A DNA stretch of 64,000 nucleotides, from assembly GCA_045430275.1 (NCBI GenBank), contig JAILXU010000006.1, forward strand, positions 146,323 through 210,322, in the 5' to 3' direction. Every line of letters begins with the position of its first letter. Within the stretch, counting starts at the first letter, position 1. The notes below the pieces were generated by a model. It ran no database searches. It saw only the letters and a program-made list of their open reading frames with translations, and was not told the DNA's origin. Shown piece by piece: positions 1 to 8,089 of this stretch. The stretch comes from Oceanobacter sp045430275. GTDB lineage: Bacteria; Pseudomonadota; Gammaproteobacteria; Pseudomonadales; Oceanobacteraceae. A program made the translations under genes and the position numbers.

Positions 1-1
1 C

Positions 2-430
2 TTTGAGCAACGCCCCGACGATGCCGAAGCCGTGATGCGCCATTGCACCTATCTGAAAGACAGTGGAACGACGATTGACGGCGTGCATTTCTACGGCAGC
101 CCCTGGCAACCCTGGTTTATGGATTGGGCCTTTAACCTGCCGCGTGGCGACGCCCTGCGTGAGAAATGGGACATGATTCCCGGCCATACCGATGTTCTGA
201 TCACCCATGGTCCGCCTCTGGGACAAGGTGACCGTATTTATTCCGGTGATCAGGTGGGATGCGATGAGCTGACCAAAGCGGTCGAAAGAATACGTCCCAA
301 ACTGCATATATTCGGGCACATACATGAAAGCTACGGCATTACAGAAAACGGGCACACGGCGTTTATCAATGCCTGTAGCTGCAACATAAAAAACCGGGCC
401 GATAACCCGCCGATTGTGATTGAGCTATAA
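2..430 (+). CDS. Metallophosphoesterase, MPPED/UPF0046-like (3' part)
   Basis: The reading frame is open from the left edge, so the N-terminus and the first metal-binding motifs (D-x-H, G-D) lie outside the window. The visible part has GSPWQPWF, then THGPP and GHIHESYG, which are the later metal-ligand motifs of calcineurin-like phosphoesterases. The GSPW and GHIHE versions fit the MPPED1/MPPED2 branch. These proteins hydrolyse phosphodiesters with two bound metal ions; the substrate cannot be told from sequence. The gene ends with TAA at 428-430 and is followed by a strong hairpin shared with the convergent gene. Family call is fairly sure, specific function unknown. Confidence 0.8.
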   Translation, partial: FEQRPDDAEAVMRHCTYLKDSGTTIDGVHFYGSPWQPWFMDWAFNLPRGDALREKWDMIPGHTDVLITHGPPLGQGDRIYSGDQVGCDELTKAVERIRPKLHIFGHIHESYGITENGHTAFINACSCNIKNRADNPPIVIEL

Positions 431-460
431 ATAGCGGAGATAAACACTGGAATAGACACA

Positions 461-488
461 ACAAAGCCGCTCACAGGAGCGGCTTTGT
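461..488. terminator. Bidirectional terminator hairpin
   Basis: A perfect 12-bp inverted repeat (461-472 with 477-488, loop ACAG) lies between two convergent genes. Its arms begin and end in A/T runs, so it can work on both strands. Confidence 0.8.
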
Positions 489-514
489 GTTCATGCACAT
501 GACAGCGATTACGA

Positions 515-1453
515 TTACTGCACCCGATAATGCGCTGGTTTCAGATAATCAACACCGTAACTCGCAAAAATGCGCTCCATGTCACCGCTGTTCACCAGCT
601 CGGTGATCACATCTTCCAGTGCGTATCCCAACGCTCGATGAGCATCTTTCACCGCCATGCCCACTTCCCAACGCGGTTTGGTCAGATTTGGGAGCGGAAT
701 ATCCACCGCCTGATAACGTTCCGGTGTGTCCAATCGCAAACGGCCCCATTGCATCTGGGACTGCATGCCCATCACTGCGGCTACCTTTTTCTCGGGCAAA
801 TCGGCCAGAGCATCAAAGACCGTAGTGTAGTGCAGAACATTGTTTTTGAGGCGACCCCGAAAGGCGCTGCTGAGATAGAAGTCTGGCAGGCTGTCAATTT
901 CCACGCCGACCTTGTCGTACATGAAAATAGCCAGATTTTCGATGCTTTCAATTTGCTGATCATCAATCAGCAGCATCCAGCGTTCACGCTGATACGGTGC
1001 AAAGAAATGCACCAGATCGTTCATGACTCGACCATCCTGATCGACCTTGAACGCGTATTCCCGGTCATAAGGCGCGCGCAGCATCACATCCGCCACTTCA
1101 CGTTTGAGCATGGGGCCGTCTTCGATACGGGCCAGATAATGGCCTTTCCAGACGTGGTTGCGCAGATCGTCTTCCAGATTTTCATCCGGCACCATCCAGT
1201 GCAGAGTCAGGTCAACACCCAGACCACGGGCCAGATGCCGAGCAATCTCGACATCCACCCCGCGTGCATCGCCGTTGTTTTCCCAGGAGTAAGGCGGGAA
1301 GTCTCGATACACCGCGACCGACAATGTGCCAGCCGCCTGAATATCATCCAGCGATCGGGCGTGAACAAAAAGAGGCAGGCAGAGCAGCATCGCCAACAGG
1401 GAAGCGATACTGGCAGTACTCTGACTGCCTGTAAGCGTACGATTACTCGACAT
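515..1453 (-). CDS. Quinoprotein-associated periplasmic substrate-binding protein (PedG/MoxJ-like)
   Basis: This is a family-3 type periplasmic binding protein of about 312 residues. An N-terminal hydrophobic stretch (residues about 16-32) acts as signal peptide, and the mature protein opens with LDDIQAAGTLSVAVYRDFPPYSW, typical of this fold, followed by GVDVEIARHLARGLG. Members next to PQQ-dependent dehydrogenases are called MoxJ- or PedG-like and are thought to help maturation or activity of the quinoprotein rather than classical uptake. It lies directly downstream of pedF with a short overlap, so the two are probably co-transcribed. The start is uncertain: ATG at 1453 fits the signal peptide better, ATG at 1474 is also possible, and neither has a good ribosome site. 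Confidence 0.75.
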   Translation of the reverse strand: MSSNRTLTGSQSTASIASLLAMLLCLPLFVHARSLDDIQAAGTLSVAVYRDFPPYSWENNGDARGVDVEIARHLARGLGVDLTLHWMVPDENLEDDLRNHVWKGHYLARIEDGPMLKREVADVMLRAPYDREYAFKVDQDGRVMNDLVHFFAPYQRERWMLLIDDQQIESIENLAIFMYDKVGVEIDSLPDFYLSSAFRGRLKNNVLHYTTVFDALADLPEKKVAAVMGMQSQMQWGRLRLDTPERYQAVDIPLPNLTKPRWEVGMAVKDAHRALGYALEDVITELVNSGDMERIFASYGVDYLKPAHYRVQ

Positions 1454-1868
1454 ACAAGGTTTCAAGCCATGCACGAATCGACCACAGTGCTTCCTGGCTC
1501 AGGAAGTCGGCCATTTTCGGCATGTAAGGAACGCCATTACGAACGGCACCGTTACGAACGCGGTACACAAACCACTCATCACCGTCCATACCGGGTTCCA
1601 GCTCACGCAAGTCCGGCGCAATACCACCAGAAATGCCGTCCAGACCGTGGCAACGGGCGCAGTTTTGAGCGTAGGCTGATTTACCAACCTCAATCGCCAG
1701 TTCATTACCGCGATACGGGTTTTCTTCGCGCCACTCTTCACCCAGTTTTTCCAAACCACCGATATCAACTGCTTGTGGCGTCACATCACCATGTGCCCAA
1801 ACCGCACCGGAAAATGCAACACAACCGGCAACGATTGCACCACGAAGGGTTGTAGATACTGATTTCAT
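1443..1868 (-). CDS. pedF: Cytochrome c-550 PedF
   Basis: A 141-residue periplasmic c-type cytochrome. It has a signal peptide ending near AVWA, one haem-binding CARCH motif at about residues 71-75, and a methionine in the C-terminal PKM that can be the sixth ligand. The order HGDVTPQAVD, GLEKLGEEW, NPYRG, SAYAQNCARCHG, GGIAPDLREL, DEWFVYRVRNGAVRNG, YMPKMADFLSQEALW matches what I remember of PedF from Pseudomonas, the electron acceptor of PQQ-dependent alcohol dehydrogenases. The start ATG at 1868 has AGGTG about 8 bases upstream. The dehydrogenase usually found beside it is absent here. The gene reads away from the ABC genes across a shared 299-base control region. Confidence 0.85.
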   Translation of the reverse strand: MKSVSTTLRGAIVAGCVAFSGAVWAHGDVTPQAVDIGGLEKLGEEWREENPYRGNELAIEVGKSAYAQNCARCHGLDGISGGIAPDLRELEPGMDGDEWFVYRVRNGAVRNGVPYMPKMADFLSQEALWSIRAWLETLYVE

Positions 1869-2167
1869 TGTTGAGCACCTGCTGCTTGTGATTTTCTATT
1901 GCTCATTGTAGATACGACCCCAAACAGGCCACAGAACACTTTGGTATCCGGTTTTCACTACCTTGGTACTGGTTCAAAACAGACGATTTTTGCAAACCTG
2001 CCAACCCACCTGCTTCCACCACCTCTCCGGCCCACACCCAAAGCACTGTTTATTGCCACCAAAACCAGTACCAGAGAACTAGGACACCTCCACCGAATGA
2101 GGATATTCAGCCACCGTCCGCTCTCAGTACCCTGTGAGACAAGCACTCAATAACGATAACAAGCCTC
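1869..2167. promoter_or_regulatory. Divergent control region between pedF and the PQQ-associated ABC genes
   Basis: This 299-base stretch carries no gene. It holds GGTACTGGTT at 1965-1974 and its exact inverse AACCAGTACC at 2063-2072, about 100 bases apart, plus a related TTGGTATCCGGTT at 1941-1953. Repeated elements of one kind between two divergent, functionally linked units suggest binding sites for one activator, for example a LuxR-type regulator. No clear sigma-70 promoter could be picked out. The assignment as operators is inference. Confidence 0.45.
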
Positions 2168-3421
2168 ATGATGAACACATCCCTGTTCCTGCAACAGATC
2201 CGGCGCGTTCTGCCGTTGCTGATTCTGTACGCACTGACAACCACACCGGCCCAGGCCCAAAAAGCCGCTGTAATTGAAGTTCCCATTGGCTATCTGGAGC
2301 TGACCCTGCCAAGCCCTCCCCTGCTCTCTAATGTGCTGCCACCGCCCGATGACAATGGCGAACAAGGGGCCATCCTCGGGGTCACCGACAATAATCAGGG
2401 CGCACGGTTTCTGGGCCTGAACTATCACCTGCACAGCAAGCGTTCAGACTCACTGGACGAGCTGATCCGGCAATCAGAGCAGTGGCACCAGAACGGCGTG
2501 CGCTACCTGATTGCCAACCTGCCCGCCACTGCGCTGGAGCAGCTATCCCGCGCCTGGCAAGGCAAGCCGATGCTGATTCTCAACGCCGGTGCCGCCGACA
2601 ATGCCTTGCGTACCCGCCAGTGTCTCGCCAATGTGATGCACACGCTTCCCAGTCGCGCCATGCTGACCGACGCTCTGGGGCAATGGCTGATTCATCGCCG
2701 TCTCAGTCGCTGGCTATTGATCGAAGGACAGCACTCCGACGACAAGGCGTACGCCAACTCCATACGCCGCACTGCCAAGCGCTACGGTGCCAAAATCGTG
2801 GCGGAGAAAACCTGGACGTTTGAATCGGACTTACGCCGCACCGCACAAACCGAAGTGCCACTGTTCACCAAAACCCGCGAATACGACGCCGTTGTGGTGG
2901 CTGATGAACGCGGCGATTTTGGCGAGTTCATCCCGTTCAATACCTGGTATCCACGCCCGGTGACGGGCACCCAGGGCCTGACACCCACCGCCTGGCACCG
3001 TGTGGTTGAACAATGGGGTGCGGCACAATTACAAAGCCGCTTCGACAAACAAGCCAACCGCTGGATGACCGATAAAGACTACGCCGCCTGGGCCGCTGTC
3101 CGCGCCATCGGCGAAGCCATTGCCAATCAACCCGCCAGCCAGTTTCGGGCGTTGGCTCAGCAAGATCCGCGTCCGTTGCAGGCGTACTTGCTCGGCGAGC
3201 GCTTCCAACTGGCTGGATTCAAAGGCCGCAAGCTGACGTTCCGACACTGGAATGGTCAACTGCGCCAGCCCATTCCGCTGGTACAGCCACGCGCTCTGGT
3301 GTCGCAGTCGCCTCAACAAGGCTATCTGCACCCGCATACCGATCTCGACACGCTTGGCTTTGATCTACGAGAAAGCCGCTGTCATCTTGACTCACCCACT
3401 GTTTCTACCGGAGGCCGGTAA
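2168..3421 (+). CDS. PQQ-alcohol-system ABC transporter substrate-binding protein
   Basis: A 417-residue exported protein with a signal peptide ending near PAQAQA. The body (VIEVPIGYLELTLPSPP, then AILGVTDNNQGARFLGLNYHL, then NLPATAL and LILNAGAADNALRTRQC) has the layout of type-1 periplasmic binding proteins of the branched-chain amino acid/urea kind. This subfamily is found with PQQ-dependent alcohol dehydrogenases and is named by that context. It is the first gene of a four-gene unit: its TAA is followed at once by the ATG of the beta-propeller gene. Two ATG codons in a row (2168, 2171) could start it. In Pseudomonas putida the comparable set (pedA1A2BC) is linked to 2-phenylethanol metabolism. 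The ligand here is unknown. Confidence 0.8.
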   Translation: MMNTSLFLQQIRRVLPLLILYALTTTPAQAQKAAVIEVPIGYLELTLPSPPLLSNVLPPPDDNGEQGAILGVTDNNQGARFLGLNYHLHSKRSDSLDELIRQSEQWHQNGVRYLIANLPATALEQLSRAWQGKPMLILNAGAADNALRTRQCLANVMHTLPSRAMLTDALGQWLIHRRLSRWLLIEGQHSDDKAYANSIRRTAKRYGAKIVAEKTWTFESDLRRTAQTEVPLFTKTREYDAVVVADERGDFGEFIPFNTWYPRPVTGTQGLTPTAWHRVVEQWGAAQLQSRFDKQANRWMTDKDYAAWAAVRAIGEAIANQPASQFRALAQQDPRPLQAYLLGERFQLAGFKGRKLTFRHWNGQLRQPIPLVQPRALVSQSPQQGYLHPHTDLDTLGFDLRESRCHLDSPTVSTGGR

Positions 3422-4426
3422 ATGTCACACACTCTGACTTCATTGCCGTCGGGCATGCGTTTGTTACCCGCTCTGCTGGCCGGTATCGCCACACTCGGAG
3501 CCGCGCAACTGAGCCAGGCAGCCACTGCTTATGTCTCCAACGAGAAAGACAACAGCCTGTCATTAATCGATCTCGACACGCTGGAAGTGGTCAAGACCAT
3601 CGAAGTGGGCCAGCGTCCGCGCGGCATCACCTTTAACAAGGATTTCTCGCGCCTGTACATCTGCGCCAGCGACGACGACACCGTACAGGTGATGGACGCC
3701 AATACCCACGAAATCATCTCCAGCCTGCCATCTGGCGAAGACCCGGAACAGTTCTCCCTGCACCCGGACAATCGCCGCTTGTACATCGCCAACGAAGAAA
3801 ACGCGCTGGTGACGGTGGTCGACACCCAGACTGAATCAGTGATTGGCCAGATTGATGTTGGCGTCGAGCCGGAAGGCATGGCCATCAGCCCGGACGGCAA
3901 GATTGCAGTCAACACCTCTGAAACCACCAGCATGTTGCACTGGATTGATACCGACACCCATGAGCTGATTCACAACACCCGCGTTGATCAGCGCCCTCGT
4001 CATGTCGAATTCACCAAAGACGGCAAACAGCTCTGGGCCAGTGCCGAAATTGGCGGCACCGTGGCGGTGATTGATGTCGCCAGCAAAGACATTCTGCACA
4101 CCATTCGCTTCAACATTCGTGGCATTCACGGCGATAAAATCCAGCCCGTTGGCATCAAGCTGTCCAAGGATGGCAACACGGCGTTTATCGCCCTTGGCCC
4201 CGCCAATCACATCGCCGTGGTGGATACCCGCACCTATGAGGTGCTCGATTACCTGCTGGTGGGCCGCCGGGTCTGGCACATGGACTTCAGCCCGGATGGC
4301 CGTCACCTGCTCACCACCAACGGCATCAGCGGCGATGTCTCCGTGATTGATGTGGCCAAGCGCAAGGTGATCAAATCCATCCGCGTTGGACGCTTTCCCT
4401 GGGGGCTGGCGATCAAGCCAGACTAA
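3422..4426 (+). CDS. PQQ-alcohol-system YVTN beta-propeller protein
   Basis: A 334-residue protein with signal peptide (cleavage near SQA-ATAYV) and about seven blades of the YVTN type, each built on the pattern AYVSNEKDNSLSLIDLDT, VVKTIEVGQRPRGI, LYIANEENALVTVVDTQT, VIGQIDVGVEPEG. The last blade (SGDVSVIDVAKRKVIKSIRVGRFPWGLAI) closes the propeller. The subfamily is known from PQQ-dependent alcohol catabolism clusters, where its exact job is not known; a periplasmic scaffold or partner of the binding protein is possible. GGAGG lies about 9 bases before the ATG at 3422, inside the end of the upstream gene. The ATPase gene starts 2 bases after its stop. Confidence 0.85.
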   Translation: MSHTLTSLPSGMRLLPALLAGIATLGAAQLSQAATAYVSNEKDNSLSLIDLDTLEVVKTIEVGQRPRGITFNKDFSRLYICASDDDTVQVMDANTHEIISSLPSGEDPEQFSLHPDNRRLYIANEENALVTVVDTQTESVIGQIDVGVEPEGMAISPDGKIAVNTSETTSMLHWIDTDTHELIHNTRVDQRPRHVEFTKDGKQLWASAEIGGTVAVIDVASKDILHTIRFNIRGIHGDKIQPVGIKLSKDGNTAFIALGPANHIAVVDTRTYEVLDYLLVGRRVWHMDFSPDGRHLLTTNGISGDVSVIDVAKRKVIKSIRVGRFPWGLAIKPD

Positions 4427-4428
4427 AC

Positions 4429-5187
4429 ATGTCAGAACACACTGCAACCACCGCTCTGGTGGACATTCAGAACATCAGCTTTCGTTACCCCAGTGGCAAA
4501 CAGGCGCTGGATGACGTCAGCTTTCAGCTCCAGGCCGGTCAGTTTCATGCCCTGCTGGGACTGAACGGTGCTGGAAAAAGCACCCTGTTTGCGCTGATCA
4601 GCCGCCTGTTTCAGGTTCAGCAAGGTGATATTCGGCTGAACGGCCAGAGCCTGAAAGCGGCTCCGGCCAAAGTGCTGGGGTCGATTGGCATGGTGTTTCA
4701 GCAAAGCACGCTGGACCTGGATTTGAGCGTGGCCGAAAACCTTCACTACCACGCCAGTTTGCACGGCATTCCACCGTCACAACGCCAGCAACGCATCGAC
4801 GAGGAACTGGCCCGCTTTGACATGAGCGATGCACATCACAAGAAGGTACGTGCTCTGAATGGCGGCCATCGCCGCCGGGTAGAAATTGCCCGTGCCCTGT
4901 TGCATCAGCCCTCGCTGCTGTTACTGGACGAAGCCACCGTTGGACTCGATCCAGCAACGCGACAACAGATCAACCAATATGTGCGCCAGCTTTGTCGGAA
5001 ACAGCAGGTGGCGGTGCTGTGGGCAACCCACCTGATCGAAGAGATTCATACTGGCGACACCGTGGCCCTGCTGCATCAAAGCCGCTTGCTCGCCTGTGAC
5101 AGCACCGAAGCCATTTGTCAGCAAGCCAATCGTTCCACGCTGGTACAGGCTTTTGAAACCCTGACCGGGACAGAGGCCAAAACATGA
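4429..5187 (+). CDS. pedB: PQQ-alcohol-system ABC transporter ATP-binding protein (PedB-like)
   Basis: A 252-residue ABC ATPase: Walker A GLNGAGKST (about residues 44-52), Q-loop VFQQST, signature region LNGGHRRRVEIAR, Walker B LLLLDEATVGLD and the switch histidine in WATHLIEE. The signature has N and H where most ABC proteins have S and Q; DrrA/NodI-like exporters are also loose here. The closest named group is the ATPase of the PQQ-dependent alcohol dehydrogenase system. It pairs with the next gene, with which it overlaps by 4 bases (ATGA). The ABC-2 partner points to export rather than import, which sits oddly with the two periplasmic proteins encoded upstream. Confidence 0.85.
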   Translation: MSEHTATTALVDIQNISFRYPSGKQALDDVSFQLQAGQFHALLGLNGAGKSTLFALISRLFQVQQGDIRLNGQSLKAAPAKVLGSIGMVFQQSTLDLDLSVAENLHYHASLHGIPPSQRQQRIDEELARFDMSDAHHKKVRALNGGHRRRVEIARALLHQPSLLLLDEATVGLDPATRQQINQYVRQLCRKQQVAVLWATHLIEEIHTGDTVALLHQSRLLACDSTEAICQQANRSTLVQAFETLTGTEAKT

Positions 5188-5972
5188 ACGCTTCCGCCTA
5201 CTGGTACGCCTTCACCGGCATATTCAAACGCGAACTGCTGCGTTTCGTGCATCAACGCACGCGATTTCTCAGCTCACTGGTGCGTCCGTTTATCTGGCTC
5301 GCCGTCTTTGCCGCCGGTTTTCGTGCAGCACTGGGGATTTCCATCATTGAGCCTTACGACACCTACATCACCTATCAGGAGTACATCGCGCCGGGACTGG
5401 TGGCCATGGTGCTGCTGTTTAATGCCATGCAAAGCTCGCTCTCCATGGTCTACGACCGCGAAATGGGCAGCATGCGAGTGTTACTGATGAGTCCGCTGCC
5501 ACGCTGGTATTTGCTGCTATGCAAACTGGCCGCCAGCGCGCTGGTGTCGATTCCACAAGCCTATGCATTTCTGGCCATCGCCTGGTGCTTTGACGTTCAG
5601 CCGCCCGCGATTGGCTACCTGTGGCTGGCACCGGTTCTGCTGATATGCGGCATGGTTCTAGGCGCATTGGGGCTGTTTATTTCCAGCTTTATCAAACAAC
5701 TGGAAAACTTCGCCGGAGTGATGAACTTCGTGATATTCCCGATGTTCTTTCTATCATCGGCGCTCTACCCGCTCTGGCGGATGCAGGAAAGCAGCGACTG
5801 GCTGTACTGGCTCTGTAGCATCAACCCCTTCACCTTCTGTGTGGAACTGATTCGCTTCAGCCTCTACAACCAATGGAACGGCGAAGCGGCTGCCGTCGTG
5901 GCAGGTTGTCTGATTGGCTTTATTACACTCGCCGTCTGGGCCTTCGACCCACAACGAGGGGCATCGCGGTAG
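5184..5972 (+). CDS. pedC: PQQ-alcohol-system ABC-2 type permease (PedC-like)
   Basis: A 262-residue ABC-2 family membrane protein with about six transmembrane segments, starting with FIWLAVFAAGFRAALG and including the GLVAMVLLFNAMQSSLSMVYDREMGSMRVLLMSPLP region that is typical of NodJ/DrrB-type permeases. The short loop after FPMFFLSSALYPLW is the family's usual C-terminal half. Permeases of this subfamily accompany PQQ-dependent alcohol oxidation genes (PedC in Pseudomonas). It is the last gene of the unit and no terminator follows it; the CRISPR leader begins about 50 bases downstream. Confidence 0.85.
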   Translation: MNASAYWYAFTGIFKRELLRFVHQRTRFLSSLVRPFIWLAVFAAGFRAALGISIIEPYDTYITYQEYIAPGLVAMVLLFNAMQSSLSMVYDREMGSMRVLLMSPLPRWYLLLCKLAASALVSIPQAYAFLAIAWCFDVQPPAIGYLWLAPVLLICGMVLGALGLFISSFIKQLENFAGVMNFVIFPMFFLSSALYPLWRMQESSDWLYWLCSINPFTFCVELIRFSLYNQWNGEAAAVVAGCLIGFITLAVWAFDPQRGASR

Positions 5973-6019
5973 ATCCTGATACAAGCCGACCACGCCCATC
6001 AGATGTATACTCACATCGT

Positions 6020-6159
6020 CATGGATTTGACCCTAATTTCGACAGATTTTGTAACTCATTGATTTTAAAGGGGTTATAAAAACTCTGAAAAATAGGGTCA
6101 AAACACCCTGAAAGCCAGGAAGCTCTTTAAAAACAGGAAGTTAGCAAAATATTGCAACA
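6020..6159 (+). promoter_or_regulatory. Putative leader of the type I-F CRISPR array
   Basis: The AT-rich 140 bases before the first repeat hold TTTGACCCTA at 6026-6035 and its inverse TAGGGTCAAA at 6093-6102, with AT-rich sequence between. The degenerate repeat lies at the far end of the array, which puts the leader on this side. Leaders of I-F arrays that I recall also carry such GGGTCAAAA-type motifs, but this is from memory. No sure promoter was found. Confidence 0.5.
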
Positions 6160-6367
6160 GTTCACTGCCGCACAGGCAGCTTAGAAACTGCTGATTTCCA
6201 GAGCTGGTCTTAAAGCTGGGTTCACTGCCGCACAGGCAGCTTAGAAAGAACAAAACTGCGCCAGTGCTGGAATCTGTAGGTTCACTGCCGCACAGGCAGC
6301 TTAGAAACATCTGAGGAAGCAGCCATTGCCAGGTTGGCCGTTCACTGCCGCACAGGCTGCTTATTTT
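6160..6367 (+). CRISPR. Short type I-F CRISPR array, 4 repeats and 3 spacers, no cas genes nearby
   Basis: Three identical 28-base repeats at 6160-6187, 6220-6247 and 6280-6307 start GTTCACTGCCGCACAGGCAG and end CTTAGAAA. A fourth at 6340-6367 is changed at the inner stem (CTGC for CAGC) and in its last bases (TTATTTT for TTAGAAA), so it is the trailer-end repeat. All three spacers are exactly 32 bases. The GCCGCACAGGC stem-loop, repeat length and spacer length are those of type I-F (Csy/Cas6f). No cas1, cas3 or csy gene is in the window, so the array is either orphan or served by cas genes elsewhere. Confidence 0.93.
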
Positions 6368-6418
6368 CTCCAGCAGCTCAACCAAAATTAGAAAATGACA
6401 TTTTTTTGAAAACAGGAC

Positions 6419-6447
6419 TTGCCAACTCGAAACATCGCCATTAATAT
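6419..6447 (+). promoter_or_regulatory. Sigma-70 promoter of tRNA-Val
   Basis: TTGCCA (6419-6424) and TAATAT (6442-6447) are separated by 17 bases and followed by a GC-rich stretch (ACGCGCC), as is usual for stable RNA promoters. The tRNA begins about 16 bases downstream. Confidence 0.7.
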
Positions 6448-6463
6448 ACGCGCCACTTGCTTC

Positions 6464-6540
<77 letters not shown>

Positions 6541-6550
6541 AAATTCCTTC

Positions 6551-6585
6551 AAAAACAGTCGCTTACGAGCGGCTGTTTTTGTTTG
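6551..6585 (+). terminator. Rho-independent terminator of tRNA-Val
   Basis: The arms AAAAACAGTCGCT (6551-6563) and AGCGGCTGTTTTT (6568-6580) pair over 13 bp with one G-T pair, with loop TACG, followed by GTTTG. It starts 11 bases after the tRNA. Confidence 0.85.
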
Positions 6586-6704
6586 TGGTATTTGTTGACG
6601 ATTCATTTTTTACGCGACGGATGTTCTTAGACAGTTAGCGGTTTGTCTTTAGACACCTTGCTATTGCAAAGCTTCCCGTTCAGCCCATCGAATAATCTAC
6701 ATAC

Positions 6705-7892
6705 CTACTTCTCACCCTCTGGCGTCAGCCAATATCTCAGTACAAATCCAATGCTCGCCGCTCCGAACATCACTGCTATCAGGGCCATTGGGCTGCCGTC
6801 AGTAATCAGGCTGGCCCCCCACCCTGTCAGACCACCCGTGATAAATCCCATGGCCCCCAGTAAAGCGGTTGCTGTGGCACTGTGACTGGGAAAATACTCT
6901 GTTGTAGAGGATGTCGCATTCGATAGCAGGAAGCCGTGGCAGCCCATTAATAGCACCAATCCTGGCATGATCACGGCAAAGGCAGGCTGATCGACCCATA
7001 AGAGATAAACAACCAGAGCCGCTCCGATCACTATCTGGATGGCTTGTCCGAGGTCAATAATAGTTCGAGGCTCAAACTGCTTTAGCAAACGCAGATTTAT
7101 ACGGCTCGCTATCAGCATGCTGATCACACTCAGTGCGAAGTAAAATGGAAACCAGACATCCGAAACGCCGAAATACCCCATATAAATACCCGGCGATAGT
7201 GTGATGCACGCCAATAAACCCGCATAGGCACTGCACACGGTGGCGATATAACGCCAGCAGCGGCGCTCACGCAGGACAACCCCATAACGCTGAAACAGAT
7301 TGCCGGTTGTGGTGTGCTGTCGGGTCTCAGGTTGATAGCGGTGAAACATAAATAGCAGCCCCAACGCGTAGAGCATAAGAAACGCAAAGATGGCCTGCCA
7401 GTTCACCAGCTTCAGAATGACCATGCCTAACAGAGGGGCAACCAGCGGGGCAAACATCATCACCTGAATGACTCGAACCAGATTGGCCGCCCCTTCCCTG
7501 CCCCGACTGATATCCCGAATAATCGCTGCACTGTTCACGCTGGCCAGGCCACCTCCGAACGCCTGTAAGACACGCGACACCCATAATGCTTCCAGTGTGG
7601 GTGACAGAAAGGTGATGGTGCTCGCCGCCACAAAGATACCCAGCCCGATACGGATTGAGGTTCGTCGGCCAATGTAGTCAGAAAATGGCCCGCCCAGCAG
7701 TTGTCCAATACTGAAGCTGATCATGTACAGGCTGATGGAAATTTCCACATCATGAATCGGGGCCTGCAGCGCATCTGCGATGGTGGGCATAGCCGCCAGA
7801 TAGATATCAATCGCCAGCGGTGTTAATGCGGACAGAGCGGATAACATCAATAACTGATACGAGCGCATATCCGCTGTTTTTAGTTCAGACAT
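6705..7892 (-). CDS. Bcr/CflA-type drug efflux MFS transporter
   Basis: A 395-residue membrane protein with 12 predicted transmembrane segments. It opens with LSALSALTPLAIDIYLAAMPTIAD, the mark of the Bcr/CflA subfamily, and has GGPFSDYIGRR, the MFS motif A between segments 2 and 3. The motif C region reads RVLQAFGGGLASVNSAAIIRD. Proton-driven export of drugs such as bicyclomycin, chloramphenicol or sulphonamides is the family role; the true substrate here is unknown. It stands alone and faces the tRNA. The ATG at 7892 is supported by the conserved N-terminus. Confidence 0.88.
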   Translation of the reverse strand: MSELKTADMRSYQLLMLSALSALTPLAIDIYLAAMPTIADALQAPIHDVEISISLYMISFSIGQLLGGPFSDYIGRRTSIRIGLGIFVAASTITFLSPTLEALWVSRVLQAFGGGLASVNSAAIIRDISRGREGAANLVRVIQVMMFAPLVAPLLGMVILKLVNWQAIFAFLMLYALGLLFMFHRYQPETRQHTTTGNLFQRYGVVLRERRCWRYIATVCSAYAGLLACITLSPGIYMGYFGVSDVWFPFYFALSVISMLIASRINLRLLKQFEPRTIIDLGQAIQIVIGAALVVYLLWVDQPAFAVIMPGLVLLMGCHGFLLSNATSSTTEYFPSHSATATALLGAMGFITGGLTGWGASLITDGSPMALIAVMFGAASIGFVLRYWLTPEGEK

Positions 7893-8089
7893 AAGAACTC
7901 AGGAAACGATGAGGAAGCCTGTCAGACTAATTCATTCAACTGGAAGAACAAACCCGACTTTTAAAAACCCTTTGTTGCAGATAGGAGCACAGTGAAGTTT
8001 TTCAGTGACGTGGCGAATCTTTCACTTACAAACGAGCCTCTATCTTCTACTATTAGGCTCACTGCATTATTGCTATTTAAGGACGGATT

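Noticed and set aside
530..1855. A long plus-strand open frame opposite pedF and the binding protein gene
   Set aside because: It lies antisense to two genes with clear families and its translation has no motif, many histidines and low complexity typical of antisense frames.
6098..6385. A short minus-strand frame with repeated LSCLCGSE peptides
   Set aside because: The peptide repeat is only the CRISPR repeat read as protein; the spacing of 60 bases and the stem-loop fit an array, not a gene.
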